Source: Methylocystis sp. (lineage in GTDB: Bacteria; Pseudomonadota; Alphaproteobacteria; Rhizobiales; Beijerinckiaceae). Taken from it: 63,813 nt of DNA. Below are positions 26,634-37,093 of this stretch, one piece after another. Made by a program: the position numbers and the translations under genes. The notes beneath the pieces were generated by a model. That model saw only the letters and a program-made list of their open reading frames with translations, had not been told where the DNA came from and did not search any database. The stretch spans positions 1 to 63,813 of the forward strand of contig PERY01000018.1 in assembly GCA_002929055.1 (NCBI GenBank), in the 5' to 3' direction. Every line of letters begins with the position of its first letter. Position 1 is the stretch's first letter.

Positions 26634-27503
26634 ATGACGGGTCGGGCTATCTTCATCACGACAAGCTTTGCGGCGCTCGCGCTGGCCGCCAGCCTCTCCG
26701 CCGCACGCGCGCAAGATCATACAGGCATGGACCACAGCAAGATGGATCATTCCGCTCATGGGGCCGGCGCGCCAGCCCAATGGGTAGATCCAGGCAAGGC
26801 CCAGCCCGCGCCAGCCGCCACGCCGGAAGCTGCGAAATCCGGTAATGCGCCGGACGCAGGTAAGACGGATGAGCACGCCGGGCATCACGGCGGCGGCGGC
26901 TCTGGCGACATGAAGGGCATGGACCACGGCAAAGGCGGCATGATGGGCGGCATGATGGGTGGAATGGGCGGCGGCATGCCGGGCATGAACCACGGCGGCT
27001 CCGGCGGCGGGATGGATCATGGCGGGGCCGGCGCCAAGCAAGGTGGCGGCGGCATGATGGGCATGATGAAGGGCATGATGTGCGGCTTCACCGAACATCT
27101 CGAAGGCCGCCTCGCCTATCTGAAGGCCGAGCTGAAGCTCACCGACGCACAGGCTGGCGCCTGGACTTCCTTCGCGGACGCCTGGCGCGCCGCAGCTCAG
27201 AAGGCTTCCGCGAAATGCGCGGCCGCCGAAGAACCCATGGACCATTCCAAACCTGCGGTCCTGAGCAAGCTTTCGATGATGGAAAATCACATGGTCGACC
27301 ATCTCGACATCGTGCGCGCGCAGAAAGCGGCGATCGAACCTTTCTTCACGACGCTCTCCGACGATCAGAAAAAGATCGCCAGTGAAACCATGACCAGCAT
27401 GATGAAAGTCGGCATGTCCATGGGTGGCGGAACGGGTGGCGGCATGATGGGTGGCGGCATGATGGGTGGCGGCATGGGCGGCATGGGCGGCATGCAGCAC
27501 TGA
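26634..27503 (+). CDS. Met/Gly/His-rich periplasmic protein with a Spy/LTXXQ-like core
   Basis: 289 residues from ATG 26634 (GGGGAGAGG upstream). A signal peptide (MTGRAIFITTSFAALALAASLSAARA) is followed by GMDHSKMDHS-type motifs, a Gly/Met/His-rich stretch (about 80-140), a helical domain with KAELKLTDAQAGAWTSFADAW (the LTxxQ motif of Spy/CpxP-type proteins), and a second tail of repeated GGGMMG units. Met- and His-rich sequences of this kind bind Cu(I)/Cu(II) or Ag(I). The convergent neighbour is a multicopper oxidase, so a periplasmic copper-handling role is likely. The 183-base gap upstream shows no clear operator. Confidence 0.75.
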   Translation: MTGRAIFITTSFAALALAASLSAARAQDHTGMDHSKMDHSAHGAGAPAQWVDPGKAQPAPAATPEAAKSGNAPDAGKTDEHAGHHGGGGSGDMKGMDHGKGGMMGGMMGGMGGGMPGMNHGGSGGGMDHGGAGAKQGGGGMMGMMKGMMCGFTEHLEGRLAYLKAELKLTDAQAGAWTSFADAWRAAAQKASAKCAAAEEPMDHSKPAVLSKLSMMENHMVDHLDIVRAQKAAIEPFFTTLSDDQKKIASETMTSMMKVGMSMGGGTGGGMMGGGMMGGGMGGMGGMQH

Positions 27504-27526
27504 ACCTTCTTGCGAATGCAAGAGCG

Positions 27527-27561
27527 AGGCCTCGCATCCGCGATGCGAGGCCTTCTTTTCT
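27527..27561 (+). terminator. Rho-independent terminator
   Basis: A perfect twelve-base stem (27527-27538 with 27542-27553), loop CGC, then TCTTTTCT. It ends the Met-rich protein transcript 24 bases after its stop. The following 160 bases to the oxidase stop contain no gene I can support. Confidence 0.9.
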
Positions 27562-27722
27562 GGCGCCGATGCACGCAATGCACCTGCTACGGAGAAGGTC
27601 TTCGCCGGCCTCAGGTCCGTCGAAACGAACTTTGGCCTTCCTGCGGTTGCGCGGGGGCGAACGCGGCGCGATAGGCGCCCATTGCGAGACCGACGCCGTT
27701 TGCGCGGAGGAACAGGCCGCCG

Positions 27723-29342
27723 TCACTCCACCGAGAACTCACGCATCATGCCCATGTCCTCGTGTTCGAGATTGTGGCAGTGATACATGAAGCGCCCTTT
27801 GAAATCCTCGAAGGGCTTGGCGATGCGGATGCGCTCTCCGGGCGCGACGAGAACAGTGTCCTTCAGACCGCTGTCGATCAGGCCGTCGCGGATCGTCGAA
27901 TAGGCCTCCGCGTCCTCGCCCTCATAGGTGCGGCTGACGATCTCGAAAGGCTGGCCATGCAGATGGATCGGATGGGCCATGTTCATCATGCCCATCATCC
28001 CCATCCCGCCGCCCATTCCGCCGCCCATGCCCATCCCGCGGCCCATTCCCATTCCCATCCCCATGCCGCCCATCCTCATCCCGCCGCCGCCATGGTCGTG
28101 GAAGATTTCGAAGAGCTGCACGGTTCCGACCGGCACGCGCTCGATCGGAAGCAGATTGTCGTGTTCATAGCCGCGCCCGTTCAGCATCACCGACATATGC
28201 CCCATTGAAATCGCGATAGGCCGCGGATCGTCGGGATTGGCGAGGTCTTCGGGACGATGGCGTTTGATGGCGGCTAGTTTCTGGGGGAGCTTCGGACTGT
28301 CGCTCGTCTCACGCGCGACCGTCACGGTGAACAAGGGATAGTCATCGCCGACGATCAGTCCGCCGCCCCCCATGCGTTGCGCCATCGGCGGCACGAGTCC
28401 GTCGAATTCGCCGCTGCGCATGACGAGCTTCGAGCCGATCTTGCGGCCGCTGAAATCCACCCATAGATCGACGCGCTCCGCCGGCGCGAGCATCACATAG
28501 GGGCGCGTCTCCGGCTTCTCCAGCAGGCCGCCATCGACGCCTATGGCCGTCAGCGGCGTTCCGTCGTCCCACTGCAGCTTGTAGATGCGCGCGTTTGAGG
28601 CGTTGAGGATGGGCAGGCGATAGGCGCGGCTTGCGACGTCGATCCGGTGATCAGCTCGTCCATTGACCAGGATGCGTTCGCCATAAAAGCCAAACATATC
28701 GCGATGCATGCCGCCCCAATAGGCGAATTGATTGCCATCATCGAAAGAGCGATCCTGCAGAATGAGAGGAATCTCATATTCGCCGGTGGGCAGGCCGAGC
28801 GCGCGCTCGTCCTCGTCTTCCACGATGATGCCGCCCGCCAGTCCATGATAGACCTGCGTCGCTGTCGCCTCATGCGTATGGGGATGATAGAAATTGAAAC
28901 TCGCGCGGTTGCGCATTTCGAATTCGTAGACATAGGTCTGGCCGGGATCGATCGCTGCGGAGGGGTGTCCGTCAGCGTCCATCGGCACATGCAGCCCATG
29001 CCAGTGCGCGATCGTCTTCTCGGGCAATTCGTTGCGCAGGCGGATGCGAATCTTCTGCCCCTTCGTGAATCGCAGCAGGGGGCCAAGATAGGAGTCGGGC
29101 AGGGCGGTCAGGGTCTGCGCGGGGCCTTTCAGCAGATTGCCCGCGTAGCGCCAGACCGAGGTCGGCCTGCCGGAAAGTATCTGAACCGCGTCGCGCCTGC
29201 AGGCCAGTTCAATGTCGACATCGGGATTGAAGCTCTCGGTCGCGGCGCGCGGCGCCTTTTCGCCAAAGGCGAAGGATGGCGCCGCCAGCGCGGCCGCCGA
29301 CGCGAGAAAGCCGCGTCTCGTGAGCCCATAACGGTCGCGCAT
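27723..29342 (-). CDS. Tat-exported multicopper oxidase (CueO/CopA-like) with Met-rich insert
   Basis: 539 residues. The N-terminus has a twin-arginine signal (LTRRGFLASAAALAAPS). All copper ligand motifs are present: HWHGLH near 115, HPHTHEATATQVYHG near 155, HPIHLHGQPFEI near 465 and HCHNLEHEDMGM near 525. Between the second and third cupredoxin domains lies a Gly/Met-rich run (about 425-460), like the methionine-rich segment of CueO that feeds Cu(I) to the substrate site. Likely role: periplasmic Cu(I) oxidation and copper tolerance; other phenolic or metal substrates are possible. It converges on the Met-rich periplasmic protein gene. Confidence 0.9.
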   Translation of the reverse strand: MRDRYGLTRRGFLASAAALAAPSFAFGEKAPRAATESFNPDVDIELACRRDAVQILSGRPTSVWRYAGNLLKGPAQTLTALPDSYLGPLLRFTKGQKIRIRLRNELPEKTIAHWHGLHVPMDADGHPSAAIDPGQTYVYEFEMRNRASFNFYHPHTHEATATQVYHGLAGGIIVEDEDERALGLPTGEYEIPLILQDRSFDDGNQFAYWGGMHRDMFGFYGERILVNGRADHRIDVASRAYRLPILNASNARIYKLQWDDGTPLTAIGVDGGLLEKPETRPYVMLAPAERVDLWVDFSGRKIGSKLVMRSGEFDGLVPPMAQRMGGGGLIVGDDYPLFTVTVARETSDSPKLPQKLAAIKRHRPEDLANPDDPRPIAISMGHMSVMLNGRGYEHDNLLPIERVPVGTVQLFEIFHDHGGGGMRMGGMGMGMGMGRGMGMGGGMGGGMGMMGMMNMAHPIHLHGQPFEIVSRTYEGEDAEAYSTIRDGLIDSGLKDTVLVAPGERIRIAKPFEDFKGRFMYHCHNLEHEDMGMMREFSVE

Positions 29343-29573
29343 GTCCTCTATCCCCTGGCGCGGCTGATGCGCGCTTTGTATTAATTAGCTCTCTCTCATA
29401 TAAGCCCGGTCCGGCCGGAATTGGCTGCGGCAAAACGCGCCGGATCATGCGGGCGCCACAATTGCTGCGAGAAAGTTTGCGAAGCAGGCGCGGGCTGTGG
29501 CAAATTCCCGCCAACGACACCCCAAAGCTTGGCATTAGGGTCGCGCCGTGCGGCGACGGGTTCCCCCATAGAG

Positions 29574-30596
29574 ATGAACGAAACGGTCAGACAAAAGCCG
29601 CGGGGCGCAGCGCTCGCCGCTGTCGCCATGGAGCGGCTGTTCGAGCCGCGCCGCGGGGGCATGGCGCCGCGCCCGCGCTTTCTGGCTTTCGTCCTCCTGG
29701 GCCTTTTTCTCCATTTCGCCCTGCTGGCTTTCCTGCTGTGGGAGGACCGCCGATCCCTGCCTCCGCCCGTGGCGGAGGAGATTCCCGTCGAGGTGATCAC
29801 CGAGCCGCCGCCGCCTCCCGAGGAGAAGAAGGAGGAGCCGCCGCCGCCCGAGCCGCCGCCCCCGGAACAAAAGCAGGAACAGCAAAAGCCGCCGCCCCCG
29901 CCCCCGCCGCCGGTGGAGGACGAAAAGCCCGCTTTTGACGCCCCGAAGGCGGAGAGCAAGGAAAAGAGCGAGCAGAACGCGCCGGAAGAGGCGAAGGAAG
30001 CCAAGACGAATCGCAACGAACCGGAGAAGATCGCCCCCAAGGACGACAAGCAGCAGGGGCTGAAGGACGCCGAGGACGACGCCGACGGCGACAAGAAGCC
30101 CGAGCCGTCGCCCGAAAAGGAAGTCGAGGACAAGCCCGACGCCGAGATCATCGAGCGCGCGGAAAAAGTCCCGACGCCGACGGAGAAGCCGGAGACCAAG
30201 GACGCGAAGCCCGCCAGGAAGGGCGATTCGATGACGATCGCCGACCAGGTGGCGGCGCTCGCGCCCTTGCCGAATTTCAAGCTCGCCGCGCCGCCCAAGC
30301 CCTCGCCGGTCGGCGGCGGGCAGGCCAAGACGACGTACCTGACGATCCTCTACGGCCTCATCATGCCGCATATGCGAATCCCGCCGCGCGTGCGCGAATT
30401 GCAGATGCAGTCGAAGGGCGTCGTGGCCTTCTACATCGACGAGGCGGGCAATCTCACCCATCAGGCGGTCTACAAGTCGAGCGGCCTGCCCGATCTCGAC
30501 GCCGCCGCGCTCGCGGCCGTGCGCGCCGCCGCGCCCTTCCCGGCGCCGCCGCGCGGGTTGCCGCATTCGATGCTGTTCAGCTACGCGACGAAGTAA
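29574..30596 (+). CDS. TonB-like energy-transducing protein
   Basis: 340 residues from ATG 29574; the frame is open further upstream but that part has no TonB character. One membrane anchor at about 37-57 (FLAFVLLGLFLHFALLAFLL) is followed by a long periplasmic stalk of proline runs (residues 65-115) and Lys/Glu-rich sequence (to about 215). The TonB C-terminal fold is last (KGVVAFYIDEAGNL, then SGLPDLDAAALAAVRAAAPFP). Such proteins couple ExbBD proton-motive energy to outer-membrane transporters. No exbB/exbD or receptor gene is adjacent. The N-terminal cytoplasmic part (35 residues) is longer than in classic TonB. Confidence 0.85.
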   Translation: MNETVRQKPRGAALAAVAMERLFEPRRGGMAPRPRFLAFVLLGLFLHFALLAFLLWEDRRSLPPPVAEEIPVEVITEPPPPPEEKKEEPPPPEPPPPEQKQEQQKPPPPPPPPVEDEKPAFDAPKAESKEKSEQNAPEEAKEAKTNRNEPEKIAPKDDKQQGLKDAEDDADGDKKPEPSPEKEVEDKPDAEIIERAEKVPTPTEKPETKDAKPARKGDSMTIADQVAALAPLPNFKLAAPPKPSPVGGGQAKTTYLTILYGLIMPHMRIPPRVRELQMQSKGVVAFYIDEAGNLTHQAVYKSSGLPDLDAAALAAVRAAAPFPAPPRGLPHSMLFSYATK

Positions 30597-30599
30597 GGG

Positions 30600-31391
30600 T
30601 CAGGCCAGAGCGATCGCCGACACCAGCCGCCCGTAATCGGGCTCGCCGCGATGGGTGCAGCGGCGATAGCTGTAGCAGCGGGCCTCATCGGCGTAAGTGT
30701 CGATGCCGAGCCGTTCGAAGGAGGCGACCTCCAGCCGCTCTGCGCGATGGGCGATGAAGCCCTGCAGGTCGAACATGGCATGCCCGTCACGCGGCGACGG
30801 CGCGAAGAAGCGGGCGTAAGCCTTGTCTTCCTCCAGGAAGCGCTCCGAAAATTCCGGCCCGACCTCGTAGCTTTGCGCGCCGATGGCGGGTCCGAGCGCG
30901 ATATGAATATCGCCGCGCCGCGCGCCCTGCGCCTCCATCGCCGCGACGGTCGCCTCGATCATGCCGGTGAAGGCGCCCTTCCAGCCCGCGTGGCAGGCGC
31001 CGATAACGCCCGCCCTGGCGTCGGCGAACAGCAGCATGCCGCAATCGGCGCCGGTGACGCCGAGCGCGAGCGAGACCTCTCTGGTCACGAGGCCGTCGCA
31101 GCGCGGCCTCTCGTCCGGCGCCCAGGGCGCGTCCACGGTGAGCGCGTCGGCCGAGTGGATCTGGAACGGCACCAGCAGCCGCTCTGCCGGCACGCCGACG
31201 CGGGCCGCCATCCGGGCGCGATTTTCGGCGACGCGCTCGGGCGCGTCCTTCGAGCCGACGCCGCCGTTGAGAGAGCCGTAAACCCCTTCCGAGACTCCGC
31301 CCTCGCGGGTGAAGAAGGCGTGGCGCACGCCTGGAAGACCGAGATTTTGCGCCGTGAGCGCGGGCGGCACAGTCACGCTGCTTTCCCTCAA
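30600..31391 (-). CDS. pgeF: Peptidoglycan editing factor / polyphenol oxidase family protein (laccase domain)
   Basis: 263 residues of the YfiH/PgeF family. Metal and catalytic motifs: VTGADCGMLLFAD, CHAGWKGAFTGMIEATV and the CYSYRRCTHRGEPDYGRL tail, with GPAIGAQSYEVG between. Members are zinc enzymes with purine-nucleoside and peptidoglycan-precursor editing activities; the older name is multicopper polyphenol oxidase. It overlaps the methyltransferase gene by four bases and is last in the lgt operon on the minus strand, a common alphaproteobacterial order. Confidence 0.9.
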   Translation of the reverse strand: MRESSVTVPPALTAQNLGLPGVRHAFFTREGGVSEGVYGSLNGGVGSKDAPERVAENRARMAARVGVPAERLLVPFQIHSADALTVDAPWAPDERPRCDGLVTREVSLALGVTGADCGMLLFADARAGVIGACHAGWKGAFTGMIEATVAAMEAQGARRGDIHIALGPAIGAQSYEVGPEFSERFLEEDKAYARFFAPSPRDGHAMFDLQGFIAHRAERLEVASFERLGIDTYADEARCYSYRRCTHRGEPDYGRLVSAIALA

Positions 31392-32470
31392 ACGATGAAG
31401 CCCGGCATGTCGGGCATGCCCGGATGCGTCACCGCCATTACCTTGAACAATGCGCCCATATGACGGCGCGGATCGTCGGTTCCGACAAGACGGTCAAAGG
31501 CGTCGGCGATGGATTGGGCCTGCTCGGGCGACGCTTTCTTCACAAGCGATTGCGCGCGTCGCTCGATGCCGAGCTGCAGCAGGAAGTGCGACTGCGTGAC
31601 CGGGCCCATGATCTTGGCGCCCTGCGCTTTCGCCGCGCGCGCCAGCGCCGCAAAATCCACATGCGCCGTGAGATCGGCTTCGCCGGGTTCCGCCAGGGGG
31701 TCGACATAGGCGTGCCGGGAAACCGCCTGAAGACTGTCGCCGATGGATGTTTCGAGATAGCCGTAGTCGATGACGAGCATGGCGCCGCCCTCGCGCACCA
31801 GCCGCGCCGCGATCTCGCCCACGATGCGCTGCGCGATGGCGCCGACCTCGATGATCGAGCCTTCGCGCGCGGGGACATTGAGGGAAGGCTCACTCGCGTG
31901 CGACAGGCCGAAGACGAGTTCGCCCATGGCGTCGAGCCCGACGAGGCGCTCGCGCCATCCGCTCATCGTCTTCACGAAATGGCGCACGGGCAGGGCGTCG
32001 AAAAATTCGTTGGCGACGATGAAGGCGGGGCCGGGCGGCGTCTGCGAGACATGCTCGCTCCAGGTCGCCTGCTTCGCCGCCCTTGCGAGAGTCTGGCGCT
32101 GCATGTTGCGGAGCGTCGGGCTCGTCTCCACGAGATGGACGCTGATCGCGTCGAGAAACTCCGGCGCGATGCGCGCCACGCGCAGCATGTCCGCCATCAG
32201 CGTGCCGCGCCCCGGACCAAGTTCGATCAGCCGCGCCGGCGCCGGCGCGCCCGACATGCGCCATGCTTCGCTCGCCCAGACGCCGACGAGTTCGCCGAAC
32301 ATCTGGCTGATCTCCGGCGCGGTGACGAAATCGCCAGCCGCGCCGAAGGGATCGCGCGTCATGTAATAGCCGTAGCGCGGATGCCCGAGGCACAGACCCA
32401 TATATTGCTCGAGAGACATTGGTCCCTCATGGGCGATCGTCGCGGCGATTTCCTGTTTCAGCGCAGTCAT
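31388..32470 (-). CDS. SAM-dependent methyltransferase, MidA/NDUFAF7 family
   Basis: 360 residues from the ATG at 32470. The S-adenosylmethionine loop is RLIELGPGRGTLMADMLR near 90. Other family segments are YMGLCLGHPRYGYYMTRDPFGAAGDFVTAPEISQMFGELVG and, near the middle, FIVANEFFDALPVRHFV and LVIDYGYLE. The mitochondrial homologue NDUFAF7 dimethylates an arginine of a complex I subunit; the bacterial role is presumed similar but is not shown. Its start overlaps the lgt stop by four bases. Confidence 0.88.
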   Translation of the reverse strand: MTALKQEIAATIAHEGPMSLEQYMGLCLGHPRYGYYMTRDPFGAAGDFVTAPEISQMFGELVGVWASEAWRMSGAPAPARLIELGPGRGTLMADMLRVARIAPEFLDAISVHLVETSPTLRNMQRQTLARAAKQATWSEHVSQTPPGPAFIVANEFFDALPVRHFVKTMSGWRERLVGLDAMGELVFGLSHASEPSLNVPAREGSIIEVGAIAQRIVGEIAARLVREGGAMLVIDYGYLETSIGDSLQAVSRHAYVDPLAEPGEADLTAHVDFAALARAAKAQGAKIMGPVTQSHFLLQLGIERRAQSLVKKASPEQAQSIADAFDRLVGTDDPRRHMGALFKVMAVTHPGMPDMPGFIV

Positions 32471-33294
32471 GCAGGCAGGCTCCGGCGGCGTAGCGAAAGG
32501 AGCGCCACGCCCGCGCCGACGACGATGAGCGGGAACGAGAGCAGCATGCCCTTGGTGAGGCCGTGCGACAAAGCCTCCTGCACAGGGTCGGGCTCGCGGA
32601 AGAATTCGCAGAAGATGCGCGCGGCGCCATAGCCGAGGCCAAAGAGCCCTGTGACCAGCCCGGGGCGTTTCAGCGCGCCGCCGCGCGCCGCGAACCACAG
32701 CAGAACGAAAAGCGCGACGCCCTCCAGCCCGGCTTCATAGAGCTGGCTGGGGTGCCGCGGCGCGGGGCCGGCGGGCGGGAACACCATGGCCCAGGGCACG
32801 TCGGTCTCGCGGCCCCACATCTCCGGCTTGATGAAATTGGCGAGCCTTCCGAAGAACAAGCCAACGGGCGTCACCGCCGCGCAAAGGTCGGTGACGGTGA
32901 GGAACGGCACGCGATGGCTGCGCGCGAAGAGCCACATGCCGACCATCGCGCCGATGAGCCCGCCGTGGAAGGCCATGCCGCCTTTCCACGTCTGCAAAAT
33001 CTCGAGCGGATTGGCCAGATAGAAGGACGGATCGTAGAAAAACACATGACCCAGCCGGCCGCCGATGATGACGCCGAGCGCGGCGTTGACCAGAAGATCG
33101 TCCGCCCCGTCGCGCGTGGGCCGCGGCTGCTCCGGCGCCCAGAGCGCCTCATTGCCCGCCAGCGCGCGCAAGCCGAACCATCCGAAGACGAATCCGCCGA
33201 TATAGGCCAGCGCATACCAGCGCAGCGGCAGCGGGCCGAGATTGACGGCGACAGGGTCGATGATCGGAAACGGGAGGAGAAAGAAGGGCATCAA
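32467..33294 (-). CDS. lgt: Prolipoprotein diacylglyceryl transferase
   Basis: 275 residues, about seven membrane segments. Conserved pieces include LRWYALAYIGGFVFGW, GGMAFHGGLIGAMVGMWLFA (containing the essential His) and the signature GLFFGRLANFIKPEMWGRETDVPWAMVFP, ending with the RHPSQLYEA motif. Lgt transfers diacylglycerol to the lipobox cysteine of prelipoproteins, the first step of lipoprotein maturation in the inner membrane. It is the first gene of the lgt, methyltransferase, pgeF operon; an internal ATG one codon downstream of the first is equally possible. Confidence 0.95.
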   Translation of the reverse strand: MMPFFLLPFPIIDPVAVNLGPLPLRWYALAYIGGFVFGWFGLRALAGNEALWAPEQPRPTRDGADDLLVNAALGVIIGGRLGHVFFYDPSFYLANPLEILQTWKGGMAFHGGLIGAMVGMWLFARSHRVPFLTVTDLCAAVTPVGLFFGRLANFIKPEMWGRETDVPWAMVFPPAGPAPRHPSQLYEAGLEGVALFVLLWFAARGGALKRPGLVTGLFGLGYGAARIFCEFFREPDPVQEALSHGLTKGMLLSFPLIVVGAGVALLSLRRRSLPA

Positions 33295-33397
33295 AAGGGT
33301 CCGGGCAGGCGCGCGACTCGCCGCCCGCGCCCCGTTAACCTTTTAGCGGGGGCAGGGGGGGATGTCATCTTGACCCGCGCGGGACCGCTTGCGCCGC

Positions 33398-35605
33398 CTA
33401 TGCAGCCTTCCGGGCCGGCATGAAGCGCCCGTAGAAGGTCTCGCCCCTGGCGGCCATGTCGCGCAAAAGCTGCGGCGGCTCGAAGCGGGGGCCGAACTTG
33501 GCCGTCAGAGCGTCGCACAGCGCCACGAAGGCGCTTGCGCCCATGCCGTCGATGTAGCTGAGCGTGCCGCCGGTGAAGGGCGCGAAGCCGAAGCCGAGAA
33601 TCGATCCCACATCCGCCTCGCGCGGATCGGTGACGACGCCCTCGGCGATGGTGCGCGCCGCCTCCACCGCCTGCGTCACGAGGAAGCGCTGTTTCAGCTC
33701 CTCGACGTCGATCGTATCGGGATCGAGCTTCGCTCCGGCGAGGGCAGTGAGGCCGGGCCACAGGCTCTTCCTGCCGTCGGGGTGATAGTCGTAGAAGCCT
33801 TTGCCGTTCTTGCGGCCAAAGCGGCCCTGCTCCTCGACCATGTAGCGCAGCACGCGCTCCTGCCGCGGATCGACAGCCTTGTCGCCGAGATCCTTTTTCG
33901 TCGCGTTGAGAATTTTCCACCCCAGATCGAGCGCCACTTCGTCGTTGAGCGAGAGCGGGCCAACCGGCATGCCGGCCATGCGCGCGACATTCTCGATCAT
34001 CGCCGCGGGGACGCCCTCGGTCAGCATGATCTGCCCCTCGCGCACGTAATTGAGCACGCAGCGGTTGGCGTAGAAGCCGCGCGTGTCGTTCACGACGATG
34101 GGCGTCTTCTTGATGATGCGGATGAAGTCGAGCGCGGTGGCGAGGGCGCGGTCGCCGGTCTTTTCGCCCATGATGACTTCGACGAGCAGCATCTTCTCGA
34201 CGGGCGAGAAGAAGTGGATGCCGATGAAGTTCTCCGGAACCTGCGACGTTTCGGCGAGAGAGGTGATCGGCAGCGTCGAGGTGTTGGAGGCGAAGATCAC
34301 CTCGCCGCCCACGACGTCCTGCGCGCGTTTCGTCACATCGGCCTTCACCGTGCGGTCTTCGAACACGGCTTCCAGGACCATATCGCAGCCTTTCAGCGCC
34401 GCGTAATCGGCGGTTGCGTTGACGCGCGCCAGCAGCGCGTCCTTGTCGGCCTGCGTCGCCCGGCCTTTCGAGACCGAACCGGAAATCAGCTTGTCGATGG
34501 TCGCCTTGCCCTTGTCCGCGCTCTCCTGATCGCGGTCGATCAGCACGACCTCGAGGCCATTGAGCGCGGAGACGTAACCGACGCCCGCGCCCATGAAGCC
34601 GGCGCCGAGAATGCCGATCTTCCTGAGATTCGTCGGGGGAACCTCTGCGGGGCGATGCGCGCCCTTGTCCAGTTCGTTCTTGGAGAGGAAGAGCGAGCGG
34701 ATCATCGCCGCGGCTTCCTTCGAGCGCAGGATATGCGCGAACCAGCGTGACTCGACGGTGAGCGCCTGATCCATCGGCAGTTGCAGGCCCTCGTAAGCGG
34801 CGTGCAGAATGGCGCGGGCGGCCGGGTAGTTGTTGTAGGTCTCGCGGCGCAGAATGGCGTTGGCCGCGGGCCAGATCATCATGCCGGTCGGCGAAAACAC
34901 CTTGCCGGAGGGGTTCTTGAAGTCCTTCCCGTCCCAGGGCGCCTGCGCCTTGCCGCCATTGACGATCCAGGCGCGGGCGCGCTCGACGATCTCGGAATTC
35001 GGCGCGACTTCGTGCACGAGCTTCGCGCCGAGCGCGGCCTTCGGCTTCAACTGATCGCCCCGGAACAGGAACTGCAGCGCGTCGCCGGTCTGCATGATGC
35101 GCGAGACGCGCGTGGTGCCGCCAGCGCCGGGGAAGAGCCCGACCTTGATTTCAGGCAGGCCGACCTTGCTTTTCTCATCATCCGCCATCACGCGATAATG
35201 GCAGGCGAGCGCAAGCTCGAAGGCGCCGCCCAGGCAGACGCCGTGAATGGCGACGGCGAAAGGCTTGCCGCAGGTCTCGAGCTTGCGATAGAGCAGCGAC
35301 AAACGGCGCGAATTCTCGAAGAACAGCCTGTTCGCCGCGTCCTCGCCCTGCTCCTTCAGCGCCTTGGCGTATTGCGCCGCGCCCTGCTGCAGCATGGTCA
35401 GATCGGCGCCGCCGGAGAAGGCGCTCTTGCCGGACGAGATGACACAGCCTTTGACATTGCCGTCCGCGACGACCGTGTCGATGACCCGTTCGAGTTCGCT
35501 CATCACGTCGGGATTGATGACGTTCATCGAGCGGCCGGGCATGTCCCAGGTGAGGAGCGCCACGCCGTCGGCGCCGGTCTCATAGCGGAAATTGGCGAGG
35601 TTCAT
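33398..35605 (-). CDS. fadJ: Fatty acid oxidation complex alpha subunit (enoyl-CoA hydratase / 3-hydroxyacyl-CoA dehydrogenase)
   Basis: 735 residues, bifunctional. Residues 1-200 are a crotonase domain (SGKSAFSGGADL, then the AIHGVCLGGAFELALACHYR oxyanion-hole helix). From about 328 an NAD-binding motif KIGILGAGFMGAGVGYVSALNG opens the 3-hydroxyacyl-CoA dehydrogenase, with HFFSPVEKM near 440 and the NRCVLNYVREG segment, followed by the C-terminal dehydrogenase repeats (YHPDGRKSLW linker). It carries out hydration and oxidation in beta-oxidation. It is last in an operon after acyl-CoA dehydrogenase and thiolase. FadB and FadJ types are not separable by eye. Confidence 0.9.
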   Translation of the reverse strand: MNLANFRYETGADGVALLTWDMPGRSMNVINPDVMSELERVIDTVVADGNVKGCVISSGKSAFSGGADLTMLQQGAAQYAKALKEQGEDAANRLFFENSRRLSLLYRKLETCGKPFAVAIHGVCLGGAFELALACHYRVMADDEKSKVGLPEIKVGLFPGAGGTTRVSRIMQTGDALQFLFRGDQLKPKAALGAKLVHEVAPNSEIVERARAWIVNGGKAQAPWDGKDFKNPSGKVFSPTGMMIWPAANAILRRETYNNYPAARAILHAAYEGLQLPMDQALTVESRWFAHILRSKEAAAMIRSLFLSKNELDKGAHRPAEVPPTNLRKIGILGAGFMGAGVGYVSALNGLEVVLIDRDQESADKGKATIDKLISGSVSKGRATQADKDALLARVNATADYAALKGCDMVLEAVFEDRTVKADVTKRAQDVVGGEVIFASNTSTLPITSLAETSQVPENFIGIHFFSPVEKMLLVEVIMGEKTGDRALATALDFIRIIKKTPIVVNDTRGFYANRCVLNYVREGQIMLTEGVPAAMIENVARMAGMPVGPLSLNDEVALDLGWKILNATKKDLGDKAVDPRQERVLRYMVEEQGRFGRKNGKGFYDYHPDGRKSLWPGLTALAGAKLDPDTIDVEELKQRFLVTQAVEAARTIAEGVVTDPREADVGSILGFGFAPFTGGTLSYIDGMGASAFVALCDALTAKFGPRFEPPQLLRDMAARGETFYGRFMPARKAA

Positions 35606-35633
35606 TGGTTCGTCCTCAATCTGATTCGCGGCC

Positions 35634-35704
35634 CGTCACTGCGAGGAGCGATAGCGACGAAGCAATCCAGGCATCTGGATTGCTTCGCTTCGCTCGCAAT
35701 GACG
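35634..35704. repeat. Dispersed palindromic repeat (REP-like)
   Basis: A 71-base imperfect palindrome between fadA and fadJ. The ends CGTCACTGCGAG and CTCGCAATGACG are inverted, and GAAGCAATCCAG / CTGGATTGCTTC form the core around GCAT. Elements of this sequence are scattered through many alphaproteobacterial genomes and, when read through, give the familiar spurious peptide [10 protein letters not shown]. It may form an mRNA hairpin between the two cistrons. Confidence 0.8.
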
Positions 35705-35719
35705 GTCGCGCATGTTGGT

Positions 35720-36928
<1,209 letters not shown>

Positions 36929-36972
36929 GACGTTTCCTCATTCTTTGCGCGCAACCATTGTGGGCGGTTGCG

Positions 36973-37079
36973 GTCTCCCCTCCCCCTTGTGGGGAGGGGT
37001 GGGGGAGGGGGTCGCGCAATCAAGGCAAAGTTGCGGCGACCCCCCTCTCCATCTCTCCCCCACAAGGGGGGAGAGGGCA
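36973..37079. repeat. Inverted pair of C/G-rich dispersed repeats
   Basis: Two arms built on CTCCCC.CTTGTGGGGAG: the left (36973-37014) runs into GGGGGTCGC and the right (37035-37079) begins GCGACCCCCC, with CAAGGCAAAG in the middle. Each arm is itself palindromic, so the whole can fold into a large cruciform. This TCCCCCTTGTGGGGA motif is widespread as an intergenic repeat in proteobacteria. It separates the acyl-CoA dehydrogenase from fadA. Confidence 0.75.
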
Positions 37080-37093
37080 GATTCGCGGACCTT

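Noticed and set aside
36973..37079. CRISPR-like or transposon-end structure in the C/G-rich repeat
   Set aside because: There are only two inverted arms, no spacers and no transposase; it matches dispersed intergenic palindromes.
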